A stretch of DNA of 64,000 nucleotides, taken from contig JAVTVX010000013.1 in assembly GCA_033439265.1 (NCBI GenBank), positions 8,429,500-8,493,499 of the forward strand, read 5' to 3'. Made by a program: the position numbers and the translations under genes. This DNA is from Dillenia suffruticosa (taxonomy: Eukaryota > Streptophyta > Magnoliopsida > Dilleniales > Dilleniaceae). Positions 1 through 13,600 of this stretch are shown here, in pieces. The first letter of the stretch is position 1. Every line of letters starts with the position of its first letter. The notes beneath the pieces are model-generated. The model was not told the origin of the DNA, did no database searches, and was given only the letters and a program-made list of their open reading frames with translations.

Positions 1-3000
1 ATCCTTTCGACCCGGGTTAACCGTCTTTTCTAAAATGGATTTAACTTCACGGTTGGAAACTTCGGCTTGTCCATTCGTCTGAGGGTGGTATGCCGTAGCA
101 ATCCGGTAATGTACACCATATTTTCTCATCAATGCTTCGATTGCGCGATTACAAAAATGGCTCCCTTGATCACTTATGATGGCTCTAGGGATCCCAAACC
201 TGCTAAAAATGTTAGTCTTGATAAAACCTACAACAGATTTAGAATCGTCAGTTCTGGTGGCCTTTGCTTCCACCCATTTTGATACATAATCAACAACCAA
301 AAGAATGTAAGCATATCCACAAGATGAAGGAAATGGACCCATAAAATCAATACCCCATATATCAAATATTTCACAAACAAGAATGGGAGTTTGGGGCATC
401 TCATTTCTATGGGACAAAGATCCTGTTCTCTGACATCTATCACAGCTTTTACAAAATAAGTAAACATCTTTAAACAAGGTTTCCCAATATAACCCACTAT
501 CTAAAACTTTTCTTGCGGTTTTCCGTGGTCCAAAATGTCCCCCACAAGTATAACTATGACAAAATGCTAAAATGGATCTATGTTCATTCTCTGGGACACA
601 TCTCCTAATTATTTGATCAGAACAAAATTTCCACAAATATGGCTCATCCCACACATAATATTTTGCCTCACATCGAATTTTATCCTTTCTTGACTTACTA
701 AGATCACTAGGCAAAATGTGTGTAACCAAATAATTCATAATATCTGTATACCAAGAAATAGTACCTTTCAAGTGAAATAACTGCTCATCGGGAAAATTTT
801 CAGAAATAGGTAATGGATCTTCTTCATTCACTAACCTGCTTAGATGATCAGCTACCAAATTCTCAGCTCCACTTCGATCCTTGATGTTCAAATCAAATTC
901 TTGCAACAGGAGAATCCATCGTATCAACTTGGTTTCGACTCCTTTTTCGCCAATAGATATTTCAAAGCTGCATAATCAGAATACACAATTACTTTAGAAC
1001 CAAGTAAATAGGATCTGAATTTATCTAAAGCAAAAACAATGGCCAAGAGCTCTTTTTCGGTGGTGGTGTAGTTGTATTGAGCAGCGTTCAATGTCCTTGA
1101 AGCGTAGTAAATTACGTGACTCTTCTTATCAATCGCTGGCCAAGAACTGCTCCCACAGCAAAATTGTTTGTATCGCACATGATCTCAAAAGGTAAATTCC
1201 AATCAGGTGGTTGAATGATTGGTGCAATAATTAATAGGTTTGTGAGCTTGTCGAAGGCTTCCTTGCATTTTTCTCCGAACTTGAAAGGTACATCTTTCTG
1301 AAGCAACTTGGATAATGGCAAAGCAATTTTTGAGAAGTCTTGAATAAACCTGCGATAAAAACCTGCATGTGCAAGAAAACCACGTATTTCCCTAACATTT
1401 GTAGGGTAAGGTAAACTCTTGATCAAATCAATTTTCGCCTTATCTATCTCAATACCCCTATGAGAAATCACATGCCCTAACACTATGCCTTCTTTCACCA
1501 TGAAATGACATTTTTCATAGTTCAAAACCAAGTTCGTTTTCATGTATCTTTTCAAAATTTTGATCAAATGTCCTAAACAACTATCAAACGAGTCACCATA
1601 AACAGTGAAATCATTCATAAATACCTCAATACAATTTTCAATATATTCAGAAAAAAATGCTCAGCATGCATCTTTGGAATGTACCTGGGGTATTACATAG
1701 ACCGAAAGGCATCCTTTTATAAGCAAATGTTCCAAATGGATATGTGAATGTAGTCTTTTTTTGATCTTTCTGTGCAATCACGATTTGATAATAGCCTGAA
1801 AAACCATCAAGAAAATAAAAAAATGATTTTCCGGCTAATCTCTCTAACATTTGATCAATAAAGGGTAGAGGGAAGTGGTCCTTTCGAGTAGCTAAATTGA
1901 GCTTTCTAAAATCAATGATCATTCGCCAACCATTTTGCACTCGCATAGGTACCAACTCATTGTCTTGATTTCTTACCACCGTGATTCCTGTTTTCTTTGG
2001 TACCACATGAATTGGGCTAACCCACTTGCTGTCGGAAATTAGATAAATTATGCCTTCGTCCAAAAGTTTGAGAATCTCCTTCATCACCATTTCTTTCATG
2101 ATTGGATTCATCTTTCTTTGCGATTCCCTCATTGGCTTAGCATCCTCTTCTAGAAGGATTCGATGCATGCAAATCGAGGGACTAATACCCTTTATATCGG
2201 CTAAAGTCCAACTAATTGTTGTTTTGTGCTCTTTTAAAACTTGGAGTAGCCGATTTTCTTGTTCTTCCGTCAACTCTCTTGCTATGATAATGGGTAAGGT
2301 CTCTTCATCACCTAAGTATACATATTTGAGATGATCCGGCAAAGTATTCAATTCCAATATTGGAGCCTGCAAAACGGAAGGTAACATTTTCTTGTAAGAA
2401 ACAGGAAATGTGGTGCTCGAATTTAAAGACCTTGATTGTTGTTCCAATATTGATTCTGAAATTTCACAAGTTTCGGTCATCTCTTCTTTGGTGTTCAATT
2501 GCGTATCCAATTCAAAACTTGTGTCATTTTCTTCTTCAAAGATTTCCTGCACAATTGAATCAATGACATTAGCGGAACAAATCGAATGACACTCATTTGG
2601 GTATCTCATGGCCTCAAAAATATTGAATTTAATAATCTCGCCATCAAATTCGATGGAGAGTGTACCATCATCTACGTCTATTTTTTTTTTTGCCGTTTTC
2701 ATTAACGGTCTCCTCAATAGTAGCGATGCTGAATTTGTAACGGTGTCGTCATCCATTTTTAAGATATAAAAATTAGCTGGAAAAATTAACTCATTAACCC
2801 GCACCAAAACATCTTCAACAATCCCTTCTAGATACACGACAGAACGGTCAACCAATTGAATAATCACTTTAGTTTCCTTTAGGGGACCTAGATTTAGAGC
2901 AATATAAATAGAATATGGCATGATATTGATTGATGCTCCTAAATCTAGCATAGCACGTTCAAATTTCCTTAAACCGATAATACAGGGTAAAGTGAACATA

Positions 3001-3188
3001 CCTGAATCTGAACACTTCTCGGGTAAGGATCTCTTGATGACAGCAGACATGTTCTCCTCCACCCTTATTTTCTCATTACCTCTCATTGTCCTCTTGTTTG
3101 TGCACAGTTCCTTCAAAAACTTTGCATATTTGGGAATTTGCTTGATGGCATCCAACAAAGGTATGTTTATTTCTACCTTCTTGAAAGT
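1..3188 (-). pseudogene. Athila-type pol: protease, reverse transcriptase, RNase H, integrase (broken)
   Basis: In minus-strand order: an aspartic protease with a DLGAS site near 2940; a reverse transcriptase from about 2200 with WRMIIDFRKLN, then FPLPFID and MPFGLCNTP near 1690; a frame break around 1620-1650; the FMNDF equivalent of the catalytic YxDD box near 1615; RNase H near 930-1180 with YASRTLN and TEKELLA; and integrase from about 570 down to base 1. The integrase zinc part has [11 protein letters not shown] then CKSCDRC, and its core has GIDFMGPF and SDQGSHF, then HPQTNGQAE. Frame changes near 1620 and 1120-1180, and between RNase H and integrase, break the polyprotein. The end of integrase is outside the window. 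Confidence 0.88.
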
Positions 3189-3191
3189 TTC

Positions 3192-4618
3192 TCAAACCTC
3201 CTTTTCGTAGTCTTTCTTTTTGGATCTTTCAAACCTGCTAGGAAAAGGTGGTGCAACTGTGTTAGAACTCATAGATAAAAGAGAATTAGAATTTACCTTG
3301 TTTGGATTTTCATTGGCAACTTCGGCTTCTTCCTCTTCATCTTTCTTCTCATTTCTCTTTTTGGGTGATGGTGGTTTTGATTGCACTTCGTTCCCACTTC
3401 TCAATACCATTGCACTAACATTTTCCTTAGGGTTTATTACCGTTTGTGAAGGTAATTTCCTTGCATTTTGAGGCTCCAAATTGCTAACTGAAGTGGCTAG
3501 CCGAGTGATTTGATTTCCCAAGTTTTGAATGCTAGCTCTCGTTTCCTGTTGAAATTGTTGAGTGTTAGTCGCGAGAGCTTTTGCAATATCTTCTAGGGAC
3601 ATACCTGAATTAGACGATTGTGTTAGTGTATGTGATGGCCTATTGAATTGCTGAGGAGGATATCTTGTCTGTCCTCCTTGATTCCCGTAACTTAGATTTG
3701 GATGATCTCGCCAACCGGGATTATAATGAGTTGAGTAGGGATCGTACTTCCTTTGAGGTTGGCCAGGAAATCCTTCTACGGCATTTGCTTGATGAGTAGA
3801 ATCTTCTTGCAGAGATGGACACATATCCGTAGGATGTCCAGGTATCGAGCATATGCCACAGACTTTGGTTGCATGTATTTGTCCTACAGCCATCTGATGA
3901 ACCAAAGCAGTCAATTCAGAAATTTGATTTTCAAGGTGAGAATGACTTACCTCATTGACACGTTTCATAACTCCATCTGTTCTCAACCCAAATTGTTGAG
4001 AATTTTCTGCCATATTTGTGATCAATTGTCTGGCTTCTTCAGGTGTTTTATTTACCAAGACTCCTCCGCTGGCCGCATCTACCATACTTCTATCCATGGG
4101 TAGAAGTCCTTCATAAAAATATTGAATCAAGAGTTGTTCCGGTATTTGATGATGTTGATAGCTAGCACAGAGTTGTTTGAACCTCTCAAAGTATTCATAT
4201 AATGTTTCTCCGCTAATTTGTCTGATCCCACATATCTCCTTTCGAATGTTACCAGCTCTAGATGCAGGGAAAAATTTTCTAAAAATAATCTCTACATCCC
4301 ATTCCATGTATTTATTAAACCCGGAGGTAGGTAGTACAACCAATCCTTTACCTTATCTTTCAGGGAAAAGGGAAAGGCTCTCAACTTAATCTGTTCCTCA
4401 GTCACTCCTTGGGGTTTCATACTCAAACAGACAACATGAAATTCTTTCAAATGTTTATGTGGATCCTCACCTGGGAGACCACAAAAAGTAGGCAGTAAGT
4501 GAATCAAACCAGATTTAAGTTCGAATGCTACCTCAAGAGTTGGGTATTTGATGCACAAGGGTTGTTGATTTAGATTGGGTGCAGCCAATTCCTTCAAGGT
4601 TCTCTCACGGTCGGCCAT
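3192..4618 (-). pseudogene. Athila-type gag (capsid) gene, frameshifted
   Basis: Two overlapping minus-strand frames make one gag. The first, 4618-4292, starts MADRERTLKELAAPN and runs through the capsid-like FCGLPGEDPHKHLKEF and LKDKVKDWLYYLPP. The second, 4343-3192, continues with FRKFFPASRAGNIRKEI, SGETLYEYFERFKQLC and KTPEEARQLI. A frameshift near 4300 separates them. A CxxC type motif (VCGICSIPGHPTDMC) sits near 3850 in the nucleic-acid-binding position. The frame ends at one TGA near 3190; the same frame reopens directly into the protease region (VEINIPLLDAIKQ), so the stop looks like a point mutation in a once continuous gag-pol frame. The start follows the LTR and primer site by about 230 bases. 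Confidence 0.85.
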
Positions 4619-4848
4619 CTTTTCTTTTTTTTTTCTTCAAAAATAGACCTGTCACAATTTGTCAAATCAATGTCAAAAATTGGTTTTCGGCGTAACTTAC
4701 CTTTCCTCTATCTGGCCTCCTTTCTCAATCGGCGAGCAGTTTTCTCAATTTCAGGAATATATTCCAATTCACTTCCTTGAGAAGAACGGGTCATAAAAGG
4801 TCAGCAAAACAAATAATAAAGATAACATAACTAAGAAATCAAAATAGT

Positions 4849-4866
4849 TCCCCAGCAATGGCGCCA
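4849..4866 (-). other. Primer-binding site, tRNA-Asp type
   Basis: On the minus strand this reads TGGCGCCATTGCTGGGGA, a near match to the complement of the 3' end of plant tRNA-Asp, the usual primer of Athila/Tat elements. It lies 14 bases inside the LTR edge at 4881, on the gag side, where reverse transcription would start. Confidence 0.8.
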
Positions 4867-4880
4867 AAATTTGGTCGGGT

Positions 4881-6319
4881 TGTCGAATCTCTCAAATTAA
4901 TACTGATTCCCCCAATGCAACAAACTGTAGCAATAGTGGTTACCAGGTCGAATTCTAAGGGAACTATGTTAACTTAACTCCTTAGTAAATGCCAAAATAA
5001 AATAGGGGAGTTTACAAAATAAATTCCTAAATCAAAATTAAATAACTAAAATTAAAAGACAAATCAAATATGTAAAAATACTAAAATTTAAAGAAGAAAT
5101 TCAATTCACCAAACTCCGATCCAAGGGTTCATATATTCGATTGTTTTATTGATCATTGGTTGAAAATATTATTCTTGCAATTCAAGCATTTAACCTTAGA
5201 TCTATTAGGATAGCCATAATAAATCTTGTGTTTTCCTAAAATAATTGACCAAACCCAGCATCCAATCAAAACTTATCATTAATCGACTGGGCACGATAGC
5301 GTTTCATATCAAATAATGACAGCATTAAGTTCTGTGAAAACAGTTAAATCAAAATACAAATAACCAGGATAGCCGTACAATTATTCGATTTTATTTCATC
5401 GATATTTTAGATTAAAATGAATATCGGCAAATGACCCATAAACATATATAACCTATTTGCTACTCGTACCATTCATTCATGACAATTACGGATAACTGAA
5501 ATCCTGGATGCAGTAGAAAAATTGATATTGAATTAAATTGTCAGATTAACTAATACCAATCCTTCATAAAATAAACCAAAAATCGACGAATACTTGAATT
5601 AAAAATATAAAAAATTAAATAAAATATATAACTTCACAATGAAGAACAATCGATTAAAATTCCTCTTGAATCAGAATAAAAAAACTAACCACTCATGGTG
5701 GTAAGTGTCAACAAAAAAATTAAAGAAAACTAAGTGTTTCTAAGAAAGAAATAAAAACCTAATGGAGAATGACTTCTCTCTCTTCCAGAAATTTGCAGCC
5801 GCCTCCCACGAAGTAATTTTTATTTCTCTGCAGCAGCCCTCCATTTTCTTGTGTAGAGAGTATTATGTTGTGTCTTTGAGTGCAGCCTCTTTTGTATTTA
5901 AATAAGCAAGGTAGCCGGCTCCTTTTTGTGAAAATAGGAAACTTTCCTTCCTTCTAGTCTTCCAATTTGATTAGGACTCTTCCTCTTCATAGAAAATAGG
6001 AAAGAAGACATTTTCTCCTAAAGAATAATGCAACTTTCCTTTCTTCTAGTTTTCTAATTTAATTAGAACTCTTCCTATTGAGAAAATTAGAAACTCTACT
6101 AGAATACTGAAATTAAAATTCAAACTCCTCTTCTTCAAAGTCCAATAAGATGTCTTGACCCAATTAGTTCCAAAATTGCCTTATTAAACCCAATTTGCTT
6201 CAAATCTTCAATTTCAATCTCCTAAAAATAAAATTCAATAAAACCAACCATTAGTGCATTAAACAATTCAAATTCAAATCATGATAACAATAATAAATTG
6301 ACAAAATTGAATGTTATCA
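4881..6319 (-). repeat. 5' LTR of the Athila-type element (about 1.44 kb)
   Basis: The LTR runs between TGTCGAATCTC on the left and TGTTATCA on the right, so it has the TG...CA ends expected of an LTR. The inner edge is fixed by the primer-binding site. The outer edge is fixed because the next base resumes Tekay LTR sequence. It is AT-rich with no coding frame. A TATA-like stretch on the minus strand (plus-strand bases about 5895-5905) could drive the element. The partner LTR is not in the window. Confidence 0.82.
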
Positions 6320-8682
6320 GCCCGAGCGCGACTCACCCTGCACGCCACTGCACGCTCCTGCGCGAGCGTCAGCGACCCCAGCGTGACCCCAGCGCGAGCA
6401 GAGCACGCTCAGCGCGTGAGCCAGCGCCCGAGCCAGCGCGAGAGCCAGCGCCTGAGCCAACGCGACCCAGCGCGCGACTTAGCGTGTGACCCAGCGTGAG
6501 CCAGCGCCGGCGCAAGCGCGAGCATGCTCCAGCACGCGATCCGGCTCGCGAGGCCCACCAAGCCCGCAGACCCAGCAACCCGCAGGCCCACCAGGCCGTG
6601 GGACCACCAGGCCCGCAGACCCAGCAGGCCGCAGGCCCAGCAGGCCGCAGGCCCACCAGGCCGCAGGCCCACCAGGCCGCAGACCCATCAGGCCCGCTGG
6701 CCCACTAGGCCCGCCAGCCCATCAGCCCGCGGCCCACCGCCCGCGACGGCCCGTGACAGTCCGTGAGCCTCTACGAAGGTAAATGACTCTGAGTTTCGAT
6801 TTTCGCACTTCGATTTCGAAATTCTTTAGTAATTGGACTTAAATTGTTCGTAATTTTTTCAAATTTGGAAACATTCAGGTTTTAAACCAAACCAACGGGC
6901 GAACGAAAGCTAAATCCGAGATCCGAGAAACCCTAGGTGAGAGAAATGAAATCTCTTCAACCCTTGAATAAACTTTGTCAAATTATGTAGCATTAGTTGG
7001 TTTTAGATTCGACTTAAGATTTATTTTGATTTTGGTTATTTACTTATAAATAGAATGAAATTGATGACAGTGAAGTTGTTTATAAATTGAGGAATTTAGG
7101 GTTTGTATGAATTTAAGAAAAACGATAAACCCTGAAATAGTCAGAAATTGATGAAAATCGTGATGACTTGATTAGGTTGGCTTTCTTGGTGACTCGATTG
7201 AGGGGCGCCTTGTTCTGTATATTGTGGTGTTATTAGGGAGTGCGCTACCCTCCCCAAAACTGTGAGTGGAATTTATTTCAATATTTTTATTTAATATGTA
7301 AACTCTATTTTACAATATTTTGATGAATGAGCATGATTTGTCGTATGCTTGAAATGTTTTGACTGTTTTTAAAATTGATTTTTGTGAACCGATGGAGTGT
7401 CCAAAAATTGTGCTGAATTATGAAATTATGCATCCATGTGGTTGAAATGTATAATGTGTCATTTTATGCTATATATTGCATTTGGTTTGTAAACCTGATT
7501 TCGCCACATTTTTTATATGATATTGATTTTAGCCTTTAGAGCTTTGGATTGTATTGTTTCGTAGCTACGAAGGACACCGTGAGAGACGCTTTGGTGGCGT
7601 CTAAATATGCCTAGGCCTGGGGTATCCCACGAGTTGTCGTGATTTGATTATCAACACGGTACTAGCCAAGTTGAACCCGAAAGGGGGAGGATTTGGATTT
7701 GGATTTTTATATCCTCTCCAAGTCTAGCAGCTGGATGAGGTTCGTCGCCAACGTCGGGGTAGAGAGCACTTTAAATAAACTTGCATATAACACCCCTGGT
7801 GCACCTGTCATAGGTCGCGGTAGACCTCTGTCAGGACATTTTCGACTGACAACTCTATGATTTTAATGACAGTGTTTTGGATGCATATTTGACTTGATAA
7901 TGCGTACAAATGACATATTGTTGAAATGAAAAGCATGATGATGTGAAATATGATTTGTATACTTGTGTTTTGATACTCCAGCTTCACACTCCATATTTGA
8001 CGATTGCATTGACCCACTCACTCACTGGGTATTCTTCCCCGAGTACTCACCCCTTATTTCCCTTCTTGTTTCAGAGATAGTGTTTGGCAAGGAGCGTTGC
8101 TTTTAGGACGCTCAATATCATTGGGAGATTTGATCTAGATCTGAGGAGTTATTGTATATTTCCGCTGCAATTTTGTGAGTTAGTAATTGTATTGACGATG
8201 TATATATATTATGAGATTGATAGACAACCATTGTATAATTCTGGGATGACTGTATAAGTATGGACATATCATTGCATAACATTGCATTGAGGCATTTTGT
8301 GGTTCATTGTGTAAGTACTTGGGAATGTGTCATGTCTTATAAGTGTCCTCTAGGATCGCTCGGTGTCTCCTCTAAATCACAGGAGGGACGACTGGTGGCT
8401 GTCCATGCCTTTGATGGGGGCATGGCAGTAGAGGTCTGTGGTTAGGATGTTGGAAATCTTTATAGCCTTGCGTTACCTGGATGTTGGTTGTGAAATTGGT
8501 TGATTTTGGAGAGGCCGGGATGGCCATTTGATTATACTATAGGATGATTGTGATTTATACAGGGTAAATTGTAGTTAGGAAACCTCCGAAATATGAGGAG
8601 ATTTTTTCTGATTTTCTGTAAAAATACAGCTGGCATTCAGGATAACGGGTGGCTGTTCACAATCCCAGTTCGGGGTGTGACA
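6320..8682 (+). repeat. 5' LTR of Tekay element A (left end missing)
   Basis: This aligns by eye with 14467-16724 along its whole length. It contains a GC-rich block (about 6320-6770), then an AT-rich half, and ends in GTGTGACA just before the primer-binding site. It is about 100 bases longer than the matching part of the 3' LTR, mainly because the short GC-rich tandem repeats at about 6556-6700 have more units. Proline-, arginine- and alanine-rich open frames here are by-products of the GC-rich repeats and are not genes. Confidence 0.9.
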
Positions 8683-8689
8683 GTTGGAT

Positions 8690-8701
8690 TGGTATCAGAG
8701 C
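8690..8701 (+). other. Primer-binding site, initiator tRNA-Met
   Basis: TGGTATCAGAGC is the complement of the 3' end of plant initiator tRNA-Met, the usual primer of chromoviruses and many copia elements. It starts 8 bases after the LTR end at 8682. Confidence 0.9.
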
Positions 8702-9009
8702 GACTTGGTAAAGAGCTATGTAGAAAGAGAGTCTTGGAAACATTTCCGAATATGTTGGTTTTTAAAGTTCTCAATACATGAGAGTTTCATACAGTCATGA
8801 AGTCCCAGTGCATGGTCATAGGCATATGAGTTCATCTATTTTAGGGGGTTAGATACGGTTGTATCTAACCTAACTTGCTATATTTTTCTCCTATTGAACT
8901 AAGAATCTCATCCTTTTGTGAAGGTAGCCATGCTACGATTAGTCCAAAATTCTTGAACCGTGCTTATTCTTTTTATGATACTTAATAAGCATCTTTCTCT
9001 TGCAGAATT

Positions 9010-10468
9010 ATGCCACCAAGACGTGGAAGGAGAGGTGCTAGATTCGCATCGCTTGAGGGTCTGTTAGTGCCAGATGCACCTCAGGCATCCGAGACCCCAC
9101 GAGTACCAGAGGACTTAGACGAGCCGGAGGATCGTACCTCGACTCGCGTGCCACCACCGGTACCTACTCAGCCAGCTACTCAGGCTGAGACTCCCGTACC
9201 CACACTCGACGCCTTTCGGCAGGTGTACGAGTGGTACACTTCGCATGGGGTCCAGATTCCGCCCCCACCACCTCCTACAGTGGCGCCTGCACCTGCAGCT
9301 GCGCCAGTTCCTACGGCATCGGTTCCACCACCGGTGGCCGGTCCTTTTACTTTGTCCGAGCCAAGTGAGACTACATCGGCCATTCTTGACGGGTACATGA
9401 GTTGACTCAGCTGGTTAATGAGGCCCGTCAGCTGGGGTGCACTGATTTTGCAGGGCTTGGTGATGCTGCGGCAGCCAAGCATTGGATCAACTGCACCTGC
9501 AGGATTCTGACTGATCTCGGGATTGGATAGGAGCTCTGCCTGAAAGTGGCAGAGCGATTATTAGAGGGAGAGACCCTCTCATGGTGGGAGACCCTCACTG
9601 ATGAGACGATAGAGCCACTGTGGAGGGACGACTTCCTTCAGGAGTTTAACCGCAGATTTTTCCTACTCTACCAGCAAGACCGGATGAGGTCAGAGTTGGG
9701 ACGGCTTACACAGGGGTCCAGATCTATCTCGGAGTACGAGGCAGATAGCGGAGACTCACCGCATTCGTACCAGATCTAGCTACACCTCAGTATTTGCGCT
9801 TCAAATTTGAGGATGGTTTTAGTCTCAGCATAAAGAAGTATATGACTGTTACTCCACAGTTTACACTGGTCGAGGTGATAGACTCTGCTCACCGTGCAGA
9901 GGCTTTGGTCCGCGCAGAGACTAGGCAGAAAGAGAGCAGAGAGCAGAAAAGAAAGAAAAAGAAGTCTCAGTTTGCGTAGAACTCCAAGAGGGGCAGGGGA
10001 TCCAGTTCGCACAGAAGCGGATTTGAATCTGGATATCCTGAGCTAGGACGGGGACAGTACTCCCACGAGTTTAGATAGCCTGCTTCGACTCACCCTTTAC
10101 AATATACTACTCAGTGGCATCCTTATTGCCACAGGTGCAATAGGTCTCATCCGATAGGAGCTTGTTCAGTGACGGTCACTTGCTTCCACTGTGTGAAGCC
10201 TGGGCATATTAGGAATTTTTGTCCTGAGTTAGGACTCAGAAGACAGAGTTCACTGAGCCGCACTAGTACTCCTTGTATGGGACAGCAGGGGCAGCCTGCT
10301 CGGCCAGCAGCTTCCACTCCCAGGGTGACCACTGGGAGTAACACAGTGCAGACTCAGGCACGATAGCAGCCTATGGCACAGGTCCGGGTTTATGCCATGA
10401 CGCAGGAGGACACCCAGACGAACCCCGACATCATCATGGGTACTCCTCCTTCTGATCCTGTAGAATAG
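9010..10468 (+). pseudogene. Tekay-type gag of element A (broken)
   Basis: The start MPPRRGRRGARFASLEGLL matches the gag start of element B at 21256. A proline-rich stretch follows, then capsid sequence with LSWWETLTDE near 9580. The zinc knuckle CFHCVKPGHIRNFC (C-x2-C-x4-H-x4-C) is at about 10180-10220 and is intact. A frameshift near 9390 splits the frame just after SETTSAIL; element B reads through at the same place. Several in-frame stops follow. Gag would package the element RNA. Confidence 0.85.
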
Positions 10469-10689
10469 GATCTCTATTCGTATTTTCACTTCTTTTGAGG
10501 ATGTCAGCATTGTATCAGTCGTATAGGTAGTTTATGTTGTGTTCCCTTTTGTCGACATGATACTACTCTGACATCTTTGTACACTGAAGTTGTAAAAGCG
10601 TTAGAGGCTCAACTATTTTGACATATATATATACATATCAAATTTGAAATCATTCTAAATCTATGTGCATTTTGTTCAATGATAGGTAT

Positions 10690-13600
10690 TCTACCTATTT
10701 TAGGAATAGAAGCCCGTATTCTTATTGACACGGGGTCTAACTATTCGTATATGAGCGATCAATTCTTCTGACATTCTGATAGGCCGCTCTCACCTTTGGA
10801 CGAGGAGTTATTGGTCATCACTCCTCTGGGTGAGCAGATTGTGCGCGACACAGTGTATAGAGAATGTGAGATCAAAGTTGGGGATACAGTGCTGAAAGCA
10901 AATCTAATCCCCCTCGCCATGACTGATTTTGATGCCATCTTGGAGATGGATTGGCTACATATGCATCGGGTTTCTGTTGACTGCTTTAAGAAGCAGGTGG
11001 AGTTTCGAAAACCCGATCAATCAGTGTTAATTTTTTAGGGCGAGAGGCGGGTTTTACCCCGCTGTATCATTTCAGTTTTAGAGGCCAAACGCATGATTCG
11101 ACACGGATGTGCGGCTTACCTGGCTCATATCATTGACACCACTGCTCAGGGACCGAGACTAGAGGATGTCCCAGTGGTACAGGACTTTTCGGATATTTTC
11201 CTCGAGGAGCTACCCGGATTACCACCGGTTCGGGAGTTTGACTTTGAAATCGATTTAGCTCTGGGGATTACCCATATCTCTATGCCGCCATACAGGATAG
11301 CACCGGCTGAGCTGAGGGAGCTCAAGGTCCAGCTGCAAGAGTTGCTGGATAAGGGGTTTATCCGTCCTAGCACGTCCCCTTGGGGCGCTCCAGTGCTGTT
11401 TGTAAAGAAGAAAGACGGCTCATTGAGATTGTGTGTAGATTACAGACAACTTAAGCGGGTGACTGTGAAGTACAGATATCCACTGTCTCGTATAGATGAT
11501 TTATTTGATCAATTGCAAGGTGCTCAAGTTTTCTCGAAAATTGATCTTCGATTGGGATATCATCAATTGCGGATTAGGAGTCAAGACGTGCCAAAGACAG
11601 CTTTCCGCACTCGATACGGGCACTACGAATTTCTAGTCATGCCGTCTGGGCTGACTAATGCCCCGCTGAATTCATGGACTTGATGAACCGAATTTTTCAT
11701 GATTATTTGGACCGGTTCGTTATTGTTTTTATTGATGATATCTTAGTGTACTCGCGGAGTGATGATGAGTATGCTCAGCACCTTAGGGTGATTCTGCAAA
11801 CTCTTCGTGAGAGACAACTTTATGCCAAGTTCACCAAGTATCAATTTTGGCTGCGACAGATTGGTTTTCTTGGCCACATAGTTTCTGCGGAGGGTATTTT
11901 TGTCGATCCGCAGAAAGTCGATGCCATTACGAGATGGGAGCAGCCACAGATAGTGACTGAGATTAAGAGTTTTCTTGGTCTAGTCGGGTATTACTGCAGA
12001 TTTGTAGAGGGTTTTTCTTGAATTGCTGCTCCGTTATCTAGATTGACGCGAAAAAGTGTCAAGTTTGTATGGGATGATCGTTGTGAGGTGAGCTTTCAGG
12101 AGCTCAAACAGCGATTGACGTCCGCTCCAATTCTAGCCCTTCCCACGAGTAGTAGAGAGTATGTAGTATACAGTGACGCCAGTAGGCAGGGATTGGGTTG
12201 TGTATTGATACAGGATAGTAGAGTTATCGCCTATGCTTCGCGACAGCTAAAGAAGCATGAGGTGAATCATCCTACGCACGATTTGGAGTTGGCGGCCATA
12301 GTCTTTGCGCTAAAGATATGGCGCCACTATTTATATGGGGTCACATGCAGAGTGTTTACCGATCACAAGAGTCTGAAGTATCTGTTCACTCAGAGGAAGC
12401 TGAATTTGAGACAGCGGAAATGGTTACAGCTGTTAAAGGATTATGAACTCATCATTGACAATCATCCAGGTAAGGCTAATGTAGTGGCTGATGCCTTGAG
12501 TCGGAAGTCATCTTCCTCTTCTCAGACTACCAAGAGTACTTATCTCTCATGTTTATTAGGACTCCGAGCTTTGAAAATCAGGTTGGCTAGTGATGATCAG
12601 GGAGCTATACTAGCTAGATTTGAGGTTCGGCCGAGTTTGCTCGACCGTATTAGGGAGCTTTAGTAGAGTGATGAAGAGCTCCGAGGTATTTATGAGAAAG
12701 CCAGCAGATGTGATATTGATGACTTTAGAGTTCGCAAGGATAGACTGTTGGTTTTTCAAGATTGGGTATGTGTACCAGCAGATAGTGATCTTCGCAGGGC
12801 TATTCTCGAGGAGGTCCATTCATCTGCCTATGCTTTACATCCCGGTAGTACTAAAATGTACTACACCATCAGAGACAGTTATTGGTGGTCGGGTATGAAA
12901 CGGAAAATTGCAGAATTTATTGCTCGTTGCCTTGTATGTTAGCAGATAAAGGCTGAGCACCAGTGTCCAGCTGGCACTTTGCAGCCCCTTCCCATTCCTG
13001 AGTGGAAGTGGGAGCATATCACGATAGATTTTGTAGTGGGATTATCGCGGATTTCGGCACAACATGATGCTATTTGGGTGATAGTTGACCGACTTACTAA
13101 GTCCGCACACTTCATCCCGATTATGAATGATTACTCACTTGAGGCATTGGCACGCCTCTATATTGATATGATTGTGAGACTGCATGGAGTTCCAGTGTCG
13201 ATAGTATCAGATCGAGACCCCAGATTTACATCCCGTTTTTGGCCCAGTCTACAGGAGGCTTTGGGTACTAAACTGAATTTCAGCACAGCGTATCACCCCT
13301 AGACAGATGGTCAATCAGAGAGGACCATTCAGACTTTAGAGGACATGCTTAGGGCATATGTTATGGATTTCTGGGGGAGTTGGGATCGGCATCTTTCGTT
13401 AGTGGAATTCGCCTATAATAATAGCTATCAGGCGAGTATTGGCATGTCACCTTACGAGGCATTATATGGGAGGAAGTGTCGTACCCCGTTGTGCTGGGAT
13501 GAGGTTGGTGAGCGACGACTCACCAATGATGAGCTGGTAGAGGAGACAAAGGAGAAAGTGAGGATTATCCGTACGTGGATGAAAGCCGCCCAGGATAGAC

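Larger units (their letters stand above)
1..6319 (-). mobile_element. Athila-type Ty3/gypsy LTR retrotransposon, 5' half only
   Basis: Reading on the minus strand, the order is LTR, a primer-binding site matching tRNA-Asp, gag, protease, reverse transcriptase, RNase H and integrase. That is the Ty3/gypsy order. The tRNA-Asp primer site and the gag and protease style point to the Athila/Tat branch without a chromodomain. The window cuts the element inside integrase, so its other LTR and any env-like region lie to the left. The right edge at 6319 abuts sequence matching the middle of a Tekay LTR (compare 14467 onward), so this element inserted into that LTR. Coding frames carry at least three frameshifts and one premature stop, so this copy is not autonomous. 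Family placement is from remembered traits, not a search. Confidence 0.9.

Noticed and set aside
6298..6782. Overlapping GC-rich open frames on both strands encoding Pro/Arg/Ala repeats
   Set aside because: They arise from short GC-rich tandem repeats in a Tekay LTR, occur in several frames at once, and are not conserved between LTR copies.
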